Positions 1-5,722 of a DNA stretch of 13,701 nucleotides are shown here, piece by piece. Source of the DNA: JBCDIQ01 sp039024295 (GTDB taxonomy: Bacteria > Bacteroidota > Bacteroidia > J057); contig JBCDIQ010000130.1 in the NCBI GenBank assembly GCA_039024295.1, forward strand, positions 1 through 13,701, read 5' to 3'. The notes under the pieces are model-generated. The model saw only the letters and a list, made by a program, of their open reading frames with translations, was not told the DNA's origin and ran no database searches. The position numbers and the translations under genes are program-made. The first letter of the stretch is position 1; each line of letters opens with the position of its first letter.

Positions 1-400
1 CTTACCCCTTCCTGAATACCTACAGATTAGTCAAGCATCCCAACATGACCTTAGCGCAATGCGCCAAATTTTCCCACAGCTAGCTAACCGGCAATTGTTC
101 CTCGATAAAGCATATTGTGATGAGCCACTAGCTGAAGAATTGTCCAAAGGAGCAAAGGTGGACTTGTTTACTCCAGTCAAGCGCAAAAAGGGACAAGACG
201 ACATCGGAGCCGATGGCAGGTTAATTTCTACCTCTGTAAGTCGGGTAAGGCAACCTATTGAGTCTTTGTTCAACTGGATTGACCAAAAAACAGACATCCA
301 ATCAGCCTCAAAGGTCAGATCTACCCAAGGACTGATGGTACATGTGTTTGGAAAGCTCGCTGCTGCAATGTTTTTACTCTGTTTCGACCTGTTTAACTAG
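1..400 (+). mobile_element. right part of an insertion sequence, boundaries unresolved
   Basis: This is inferred only from the partial transposase. I found no convincing terminal inverted repeat between the stop codon at 400 and the next gene at 440. The 6-bp pair GATTCG (402-407) and CGAATC (427-432) is too short to define an end. The left end is outside the window. Confidence 0.5.
2..400 (+). CDS. DDE transposase, C-terminal part (IS4/IS982-like), cut by window edge
   Basis: The frame is open from base 2 to a TAG at 398-400, so the N-terminus lies outside the window; the first internal ATG (59) is not a credible start. The visible part has the second half of a DDE catalytic core. An aspartate sits in FLDKAYCD (codon 104-106), and a late glutamate sits in the context SRVRQPIESLFNWI (codon 260-262). 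It ends in a helical, hydrophobic tail (KLAAAMFLLCFDLF). This layout fits IS4/IS982-type cut-and-paste transposases. The first catalytic Asp, the left inverted repeat and the target duplication are not visible, so the family is a best guess and I cannot say whether the element is intact. It converges on the next gene, whose stop lies 40 bp further on. Confidence 0.75.
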   Translation, partial: LPLPEYLQISQASQHDLSAMRQIFPQLANRQLFLDKAYCDEPLAEELSKGAKVDLFTPVKRKKGQDDIGADGRLISTSVSRVRQPIESLFNWIDQKTDIQSASKVRSTQGLMVHVFGKLAAAMFLLCFDLFN

Positions 401-439
401 CGATTCGCATATTTTACCTTTTCTACCGAATCCTACTAT

Positions 440-1615
440 TCATTCCACCACATACAAAATCGGCCCCAAGTGCCCACTGGTTTCCAGGTCAGCCACCCTG
501 TTAGTAGCCGGGAGGTACATCCGGCTTACATATCCATCTAAATATAATGCCTGCACGCAGCCTAACTGTGCCAGAAATTCCGAGAACTCATAGAAATTCA
601 CCTTTTGCTCTGAGATGGCAAAGATCACCTTGCCGTTGGGTTTCAGGCCAACAGCATTCCGGAAATGCAGGTTGGAGGAGTTGGGCGTGAAAATAGGGTT
701 GATTTGCCCATTCACGAGCATCATGGGGCCTGACTGGGTAGCCGCTTTTACCAGGTTGGGGGCAAGGCCAGCTTGGGCAAAGGCATCTCGTGTCATCAGG
801 AAAGGTTCCCCACTGTTCATTACCCCAAAAACACCATTGGGATTGAGGTAGAAATTCCCCTTTCCTGTTCCCTGATTGAGTGGCATCACCAGTTTGCCAT
901 CCTGAATGAGCAATCCCTGGGGCTGTTTGTCGCGCATGTACATGCCGCCGTTCATCGCCATGACCAGGGTTTCTCCCCTGAGTTGGGCCCGATCTTTCAG
1001 GTAGGCAAAATCATAGGGTGTAGCCGCACTTTTTCGCGTTGCAATTCGTACATCTGCTTTCTTGGGGTTGAGGGTGCAATAGGCGTAGGTTTTGCCCTGG
1101 AATATCTCTCGGCTAGCGGTCAGGCCCTTTGACTTGACAGCTTGCCCAGGTTTTGTGGGCGAAAATCCAGGTGAAGCTATCGCCAGGTCCTGCTGGTGTT
1201 GTTCAATGATGCTTTTCAATAATCGCATTCGGTCCATGAGAACGTTATTTCGCTGTCTGATCGAATCTCGTTTATACTCTCGGAGATCCTTTACGGTTCC
1301 CCATCTTACCGTACGACCACCCCGCTTTTCACTACATATGCCCCGCTCATCCTGGTATTTGGCTGAACTTGGACTTAGAACAGGAAATGGATCATTGACC
1401 ACGGAGGGAACAGGAATCTTGTATTCCCGTAGGTATGCTATTTCTTTGTTAAAGACTTCAGTTAGCTCTTTACCTTTCAAAATTGCCTGTTTTTTCTCCT
1501 GCAGGATTACTGCTGCCTGCTGCTTAATCTTTTCGCATGCCTGTCCTCTTCCATTTTGGGGAAATAGGAAGGACAAGGGCGTCATCAAACAAATAAAAAG
1601 CGAAGATAGGCGCAT
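440..1615 (-). CDS. Secreted DUF2233 / phosphodiester glycosidase (NAGPA) domain protein with helical N-terminal spacer
   Basis: 391 aa. Residues 1-25 form a signal peptide ending GRGQA before CEKIK. Residues 26-150 are charged and mostly helical, with a likely coiled coil near 110-143. The DUF2233/NAGPA domain fills about 175-391. Its conserved blocks are AMNGGMY (220-226), PQGLLIQDGK, GNFYLNPNGVF, ATQSGPMM (292-299), RNAVG (319-323), VIFAIS and ALYLDGYVSRMY, with Asp360. Known members of the superfamily cleave phosphodiester-linked sugars, as does the mammalian uncovering enzyme, and include E. coli YigE. The substrate here is unknown. It is the last of three tandem DUF2233 genes, 24 bp after its upstream neighbour and on the same strand, so co-transcription is likely. 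The family call is strong and the enzymatic activity is inferred. Confidence 0.88.
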   Translation of the reverse strand: MRLSSLFICLMTPLSFLFPQNGRGQACEKIKQQAAVILQEKKQAILKGKELTEVFNKEIAYLREYKIPVPSVVNDPFPVLSPSSAKYQDERGICSEKRGGRTVRWGTVKDLREYKRDSIRQRNNVLMDRMRLLKSIIEQHQQDLAIASPGFSPTKPGQAVKSKGLTASREIFQGKTYAYCTLNPKKADVRIATRKSAATPYDFAYLKDRAQLRGETLVMAMNGGMYMRDKQPQGLLIQDGKLVMPLNQGTGKGNFYLNPNGVFGVMNSGEPFLMTRDAFAQAGLAPNLVKAATQSGPMMLVNGQINPIFTPNSSNLHFRNAVGLKPNGKVIFAISEQKVNFYEFSEFLAQLGCVQALYLDGYVSRMYLPATNRVADLETSGHLGPILYVVE

Positions 1616-1639
1616 GAAACAGGATAATGGGAGGTTAGG

Positions 1640-2866
1640 TTATCGAACAATGGATATAATCGGTCCCAGTCTGTTCCCGGCTTCTATGCTGCCCACTTTC
1701 AGGTCGGCAAAATATGCCTGACTGATGGCCCCGTCCAGGTACAGGGCATTTACACAACCCTGCCGAACCATAAAGGAAGTAAGCTCAAAAAAGGTGACAG
1801 GTCGCTCAGAGATGGCAAACACCAGTTCATTATCCGGGGTCACCCCAACTGCATTTCGGATATACCGGTTAGGAGAGCCGTCATTAAAATGGGAGTTGAT
1901 CTCTCCATCTACCAATAGCATCGGACCGGATTGGGTAGCAAACTGAATCTTGACCGAGTCTGTCAGTGTATCGTATGCCTGGGTAGTTACCACATAGGCG
2001 GTTCCGCTGGTGTCCAGGGCGAAAATCCCGTTGGGTTGCATGTAGAAGTTGCCGTATCCTTTGGTTGCCGTGTCAATTTTATGTCGGGTTTTACCCTCAA
2101 TGACCAATAGCCCCTTGGCCAGGTGGTTGGGTTCAAACATGCCTGCATTCATGGCAAACATGAGCGATTTTCCTGACGCTTCCGCTTCAGCTGCAATGGA
2201 GGCAAAGGTATGTGTGCCTTTGGGCTTTCGCTTGTTATGAAGCTGGACTGATACTTTTTGGGGATCAAGCGCACAGGCGTAAAAACGATAGCTACGGAAG
2301 GAATCCACGTACATATCCATGGTTAAGCGCCTTCTGGCCGTGGCTGTCAGGCGGGCCTGATCTTGATGGAGCTGTTCATTTTCTGCCAGTAATATCTCCC
2401 GTACTCGGGTTAGGTAATCGATTTGTTGTCGCAGAACTGAATCTGGAGGTAAGGAGTCTTGGAGGACAGTGGCTACGGAGTCCGTTTGTGTGCTGTCGGC
2501 TAGTTGGGCATTGACTAGTTGAGGGAGGAGCGAGGTAAATAAGAGGACTATCCAGGCAAGGCTTCTTTGATTACAGGGGTAGGGATAATTTTGTGTATAG
2601 CTGGTTTTAGTTGGTTGGTGGGTAGTTCCTGTAGAGAGTGCAAAAAACAGAGGAGATAGAAGGAAAGCTGGATTGTGGTACTTTTTCAATCGAAAAAAAG
2701 TACCTAAAATTCTCCCTCGTAAAGTCAAGGCATGTCTTGACTCTACCCCTCCCGCATTCCATAGCCGCCCCCGATGTTTGGGGAGGCCAACGCGCATTTT
2801 TTTCTTAGGAAAGTCCTGTTCTGAAATTGTTCTTGCAAGAACTTTTTGATGCGGTGAATTCGTCAT
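1640..2866 (-). CDS. DUF2233 / phosphodiester glycosidase domain protein; start codon uncertain
   Basis: 408 aa from the ATG at 2866, which lies 8 bp after the stop of the upstream paralogue. The DUF2233 domain is complete: AMNAGMF (238-244), ATQSGPM (310-316), RNAVG (337-341), ALYLDGAIS with Asp378, and a C-terminal LGPIISIV. A coiled-coil stretch with heptad leucines precedes it (about 145-180). A clear signal-peptide core, SLAWIVLLFTSLLPQLVNAQ, sits at residues 102-121, far too deep for a normal leader. The first 60 or so residues are encoded by palindrome-rich DNA (2677-2842) and look non-protein-like. Either a repeat element was inserted into the 5' end, or translation starts later. The only later options I see before the signal core are the ATG at 2797 and a TTG at 2689; no ATG lies immediately before the signal core. 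It is most similar to the gene at 2875-3714. Confidence 0.8.
   Translation of the reverse strand: MTNSPHQKVLARTISEQDFPKKKMRVGLPKHRGRLWNAGGVESRHALTLRGRILGTFFRLKKYHNPAFLLSPLFFALSTGTTHQPTKTSYTQNYPYPCNQRSLAWIVLLFTSLLPQLVNAQLADSTQTDSVATVLQDSLPPDSVLRQQIDYLTRVREILLAENEQLHQDQARLTATARRRLTMDMYVDSFRSYRFYACALDPQKVSVQLHNKRKPKGTHTFASIAAEAEASGKSLMFAMNAGMFEPNHLAKGLLVIEGKTRHKIDTATKGYGNFYMQPNGIFALDTSGTAYVVTTQAYDTLTDSVKIQFATQSGPMLLVDGEINSHFNDGSPNRYIRNAVGVTPDNELVFAISERPVTFFELTSFMVRQGCVNALYLDGAISQAYFADLKVGSIEAGNRLGPIISIVR
2677..2842. repeat. palindrome-rich insert-like segment
   Basis: Four inverted repeats lie within 166 bp. (a) GGTACTTTTT (2677-2686) pairs with AAAAAGTACC (2695-2704), a perfect 10-bp stem with an 8-nt loop. 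(b) AGTCAAG (2723-2729) pairs with CTTGACT (2736-2742), with a 6-nt loop. (c) CCCC pairs with GGGG (2769-2772 and 2780-2783), flanked by GCC and GGC. (d) GTTCTTGCAAGAAC (2829-2842) is a perfect 14-bp palindrome. The neighbouring coding DNA shows no comparable density. The segment overlaps the N-terminal codons of the DUF2233 gene on the minus strand. I infer a dispersed structured repeat or a structured leader; copy number elsewhere is unknown. Confidence 0.55.
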
Positions 2867-2874
2867 GACATTGC

Positions 2875-3714
2875 TTATTCAAAAACAGTGATAATAGGGC
2901 CTAGGGAACTCCCTGCTTCCAGGGTGCCAATGTTCAGGGCAGGCAGGTACATTTTGCTGATAAAGCCATCCAAATACAGGGCGTGATGACATCCCATGGT
3001 CTGGAGGAAGAGTGAAAAATCGAAGAAGGAAGTCTTTTGAAGGGAGATAGCAAAAATCGTGGTGCTGTCATGGGTAATCCCCACCGCATTCCTGATGTGG
3101 AGGTTTTGAGAACCATCGGTGAATTTTCCATTGATGGTATCTGCAATGAGCATCATAGGTCCCGACTGGGTGGCGTAAGCAATCGAAGTAGCCTTTGCCA
3201 AGGAGTCATACTCAGGGGTGGTTACGACATAGGCTTTCCCAGCTGTGTCCAGGGCAAATACGCCATTTGGCTGAATGTAAAAATTGCCATAGCCTTGGGA
3301 TTTTTTGATCAGAGGTGCTTTTTCCTCCCCTTCGGTTACCAATAACCCCAACGAACCCCTTTCCTGTGTAAACATGCCCGCATTCATGGCGAATGCCATT
3401 TCTTTTCCCGAGGTGTCAGCGATCTGGTCAAGAGAAATGAAGGTGTGAACCCCACTATCTCCCTTGGAATTCCATATCCTGATATCCTCCTGCTCAGCCC
3501 TTAACCGATAGGTTGCAAAGGCAATGTTCCGGAAGGTATCCACCTGCGCAGTTTTGGATGCTTGAATTGTTGTGTCGAATTCCACTACTGGCGGTGAGAC
3601 TGTATCAGCAAAGGTGGTGAGGGAGTTCTCCTCCGAACCCTCAGGTCCACAGCTCTGCCATGCTAAGGCTAGCACAAGCAACACCCTTCCGATTACTGAG
3701 ATTGACTCCTTCAC
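2875..3714 (-). CDS. Predicted lipoprotein with DUF2233 / phosphodiester glycosidase domain
   Basis: 279 aa. The N-terminus is a short hydrophobic signal followed by Cys22 in ALAWQSCG. That is a loose lipobox, as is usual in Bacteroidota, so a lipid anchor is likely but not certain. After a short acidic linker the DUF2233 domain fills most of the protein: AMNAGMF (109-115), GYGNFYIQPNGVFALD, ATQSGPMM (181-188), RNAVG (208-212), TIFAIS and ALYLDGFISKMYLP with Asp249. It lacks the coiled spacer of the two downstream paralogues, so it is close to the minimal domain. The next gene begins 8 bp after its stop, implying translational coupling. It is probably the first gene of the three-paralogue group. 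A 7-bp-period repeat tract lies upstream. The family is confident; substrate and partner are unknown. Confidence 0.9.
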   Translation of the reverse strand: MKESISVIGRVLLVLALAWQSCGPEGSEENSLTTFADTVSPPVVEFDTTIQASKTAQVDTFRNIAFATYRLRAEQEDIRIWNSKGDSGVHTFISLDQIADTSGKEMAFAMNAGMFTQERGSLGLLVTEGEEKAPLIKKSQGYGNFYIQPNGVFALDTAGKAYVVTTPEYDSLAKATSIAYATQSGPMMLIADTINGKFTDGSQNLHIRNAVGITHDSTTIFAISLQKTSFFDFSLFLQTMGCHHALYLDGFISKMYLPALNIGTLEAGSSLGPIITVFE

Positions 3715-3730
3715 AAGCTTCTTTTCAAAT

Positions 3731-3807
3731 TAAACCTAAACTCTTTCACCCCACACCCAATACCATTCACATAAAGCCTTATACCTAACCCCTCTTACCT
3801 TCTCACT
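3731..3807. repeat. degenerate heptamer tandem repeat, consensus WWWRCCT (plus strand), 11 units
   Basis: Read in steps of seven from 3731 this gives TAAACCT, AAACTCT, TTCACCC, CACACCC, AATACCA, TTCACAT, AAAGCCT, TATACCT, AACCCCT, CTTACCT and TCTCACT. The phase is kept without slippage, and the last unit overlaps the stop codon of the gene ending at 3803. It fills most of the spacer between two minus-strand genes. No function is known to me. A similar tract follows the neighbouring paralogue at 4690-4745. Confidence 0.65.
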
Positions 3808-4660
3808 CATAATAATACACCAGCAACTGGGTTGCTTCACTCATCGGAACCGGTGCACTGTAGATTCGTTTTTTTTGGTCATCAAAGGCATCCATGATGT
3901 CCCTTGACCCGGTGTCTTGGTTCAGCAGGTAACGAACCCAAAAGCCCTTTTCTTTCAGGGCGATGATTGCTGCCACCGCCGCCTCATATAGTCGGGCGGA
4001 TGAAATTACATTGAGGACGAGGTGATGTTCCCGTCCGGTGGCATCCATGCAAATGGCGAGTAAACGCCTGGAGGCCTTTTTCCCTTTTGCATTGGGTGAC
4101 ATCTTTAAGCTGTCGGCATAGGAGTAGAGTAATTGTGTCTGAAAAAGAGAAAGCCCTTTTTGCTCAATCACCTTAAGAAACGCCACTCGCTCACTGGTTG
4201 AGCGTAAGGTATACCGACCGTTCCATTGGTCCTGACCAATATCGAAAGCTGAAGGTTTTCCCCCGGGCCGAACTGTAACCAGACCATCCATACTGGGTTC
4301 CAACGCTCGGTTAAGCACCCTGCCATCATCTGCGCACAACCCCAGCGGGGTATTGTGCTCATAATCTTTTACAAACCCTACCGAAAAACAGCATAATATG
4401 CGTTTTCGACCTCTTTTACGCCAGGCGTCATATCGTTTCTTTGCTGCTTGTCCAAAATACTGAGCCTTAACTCGGCGATTTGAAACGTTGAGGTCAAATA
4501 CTTTGAACTTAACTCCTTCAGCTTTGAGCGTGTAGGTTTGGTAGGCACCTCCGAAATATTTGACAGGCGATTTTTGGGCGAAAAGCTGACCAGAATGATT
4601 CCAAAAGCCTGTCCATAAAATGAACAGGAGAATCATGTATATGAAGCTTTCTTTTTTCAT
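3803..4660 (-). CDS. Secreted protein, divergent phosphodiester glycosidase-like (remote NAGPA-superfamily candidate)
   Basis: 285 aa. The signal peptide covers residues 1-29 (SGQLFAQ before KSPV). I do not recognise a named family. The order of blocks, however, mirrors the DUF2233 genes downstream. CCFSVGF (90-96) sits at the AMNGGM position. PLGLCADDGRVLNR (105-118) matches GLLIQDGK. FQTQLLY (173-179) matches ATQSGPM. RRLLAICMD (198-206) then HHLVLNV match RNAVG then VIFAIS. YLLNQDTGSRD (244-254) matches ALYLDG, keeping the Asp (Asp249) but changing the glycines. It is clearly paralogous to 4747-5610, sharing FQTQL, GKKA, RR-LAIC, DTG and DIM. The superfamily assignment is inference from motif order and clustering. 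Activity cannot be assumed. Confidence 0.72.
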   Translation of the reverse strand: MKKESFIYMILLFILWTGFWNHSGQLFAQKSPVKYFGGAYQTYTLKAEGVKFKVFDLNVSNRRVKAQYFGQAAKKRYDAWRKRGRKRILCCFSVGFVKDYEHNTPLGLCADDGRVLNRALEPSMDGLVTVRPGGKPSAFDIGQDQWNGRYTLRSTSERVAFLKVIEQKGLSLFQTQLLYSYADSLKMSPNAKGKKASRRLLAICMDATGREHHLVLNVISSARLYEAAVAAIIALKEKGFWVRYLLNQDTGSRDIMDAFDDQKKRIYSAPVPMSEATQLLVYYYE

Positions 4661-4689
4661 CTGAATATAAGTCGCCCTTTCATTTGAAA

Positions 4690-4745
4690 ACCCGCTAACA
4701 CCTTATGGCTATCACCTAAAGCCTATTAGCTAATACCTATTCCCT
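4690..4745. repeat. degenerate heptamer tandem repeat, consensus WWWRCCT (plus strand), 8 units
   Basis: In steps of seven from 4690 the units are ACCCGCT, AACACCT, TATGGCT, ATCACCT, AAAGCCT, ATTAGCT, AATACCT and ATTCCCT. Every unit ends in CT and most end in CCT. The tract stops one base before the stop codon of the gene ending at 4747, just as the tract at 3731-3807 reaches the stop of its own gene. The placement and shared AAAGCCT unit suggest that the duplicated gene carried this 3' tract with it. Confidence 0.65.
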
Positions 4746-4746
4746 C

Positions 4747-5610
4747 TTAATCCACATAATACACCAGCAGGTTAGTGGCCTGGTTAAGGGAGGTTGATCC
4801 AGAATCTATACCATGACCTTGGCCATCATACGCCTTCATGATGTCCTTTCCGCCTGTATCCAGGTTAAAGAGGCCAAAAACTTCAAACCGTTGCTTCTTC
4901 AGGTAGCGAACCACCTTGTCGGCAGCAGCATTGAGGTAGCTGCTTTCTGGAAAATTAATCACCAGGTGGACCACGGTATTGCCTTTTTTACAGATGGCCA
5001 AAAACCTGCGTTCAGCCTTTTTTCCATGAGTCATTTTGTCTTTGGGGAAGGCATAGCCATAAGATTTGGTGTACATCAATTGGGTTTGGAAAACGGTCGC
5101 GCCCTGGTCCCGGGCCCAGTTTAAAAAGCTGGTTCTGTCTTTATAGCTGCGGAGGTCAAAGGTGTATTTGCCACCCTGGGTGACATTTACCTTTTCTTTT
5201 TCCAGGTTGATGACCGCAATGCCCCCTTGCTGGGCACCGCCGTTGTAAACGATCACCAGCCCATCCATTTCATTGTCTATCTTTCGGTTTACGATTACTC
5301 CATTGTCTACACAAATGCCCAATGGCGGACTGCTAGAGCTCCAGTTTTCTGAAAATGCGCCTGAGCAGTAGAACAGGATATTTTTGCGTTGCTTCCATCG
5401 CTGGAATTCACGGTTGGCATTCTGGGCAAAGTACTTGGCTTTTACCTTGCCCTTTTTTCGGCTGAATTGGTACAAGGTGAATTTGCTTTCATCAAATCGA
5501 ACATCTGTGCGTTGATAAACGCCGCCCAGATAGGATTGGCCCATCAACGACTGGCTGATCGCAATGAGTCCCAATAAAAGTAAGGTAAGAGGTTTAAAGG
5601 TAGGGAGCAT
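4747..5610 (-). CDS. Secreted protein, divergent phosphodiester glycosidase-like (paralogue of the gene at 3803)
   Basis: 287 aa. The signal peptide covers residues 1-25 (ISQSLMGQ before SYLGG). The mature protein has FYCSGAF (80-86), PPLGICVDNGVIVNR, MDGLVIVYNGG, FQTQLMY (174-180), KKAERRFLAICKK (198-210), HLVINF and FGLFNLDTGGKDIM (245-258). NLDTGG lies closer to the NAGPA-superfamily LDGGG signature than the QDTGS of its neighbour, and Asp251 is kept. The length and all blocks match the 3803-4660 product, so this is a tandem duplication. Both are exported, presumably to the periplasm or outside. The 112-bp spacer upstream is occupied by an inverted heptamer repeat. No exact family name can be given, and the glycosidase relationship is inference from motif order. 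Confidence 0.73.
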   Translation of the reverse strand: MLPTFKPLTLLLLGLIAISQSLMGQSYLGGVYQRTDVRFDESKFTLYQFSRKKGKVKAKYFAQNANREFQRWKQRKNILFYCSGAFSENWSSSSPPLGICVDNGVIVNRKIDNEMDGLVIVYNGGAQQGGIAVINLEKEKVNVTQGGKYTFDLRSYKDRTSFLNWARDQGATVFQTQLMYTKSYGYAFPKDKMTHGKKAERRFLAICKKGNTVVHLVINFPESSYLNAAADKVVRYLKKQRFEVFGLFNLDTGGKDIMKAYDGQGHGIDSGSTSLNQATNLLVYYVD

Positions 5611-5633
5611 ATAATAAGAGGGTTTAGGAATGA

Positions 5634-5722
5634 GTGGTCGGTTTACAGTTCTCGGTTTACAGTTAGCAGCGTGTAAACACGGAATTTACTGGAAACTGTA
5701 AACCGAAAACTGCGAACTAATA
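5634..5722. repeat. inverted pair of heptamer arrays forming a long imperfect hairpin
   Basis: The left arm reads in sevens: GTGGTCG, GTTTACA, GTTCTCG, GTTTACA, GTTAGCA. The right arm reads in sevens: ACTGGAA, ACTGTAA, ACCGAAA, ACTGCGA, ACTAATA, ending exactly before the stop codon of the gene at 5723. Bases 5641-5669 pair with 5689-5717 over 29 positions with about five mismatches. In the minus-strand transcript this would be a large stem-loop between the barrel gene and the glycosidase-like pair. It might act as a processing or attenuation site, which is inference. Confidence 0.7.

Noticed and set aside
402..432. GATTCG/CGAATC pair between the transposase and the first DUF2233 gene
   Set aside because: Only 6 bp arms with a 19-nt loop, no T-run and no match to a visible left end, so neither a terminator nor an IS end can be claimed.
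1092..1721. 209-codon plus-strand open frame
   Set aside because: It is antisense to two DUF2233 genes and has no domain, signal or sensible start context.
3726..3757. CAAATTAA as a minus-strand -7 element for the lipoprotein DUF2233 gene
   Set aside because: One mismatch to the reversed TAnnTTTG, and the nearest -33 candidate is 24 bp away. It also overlaps the heptamer tract.
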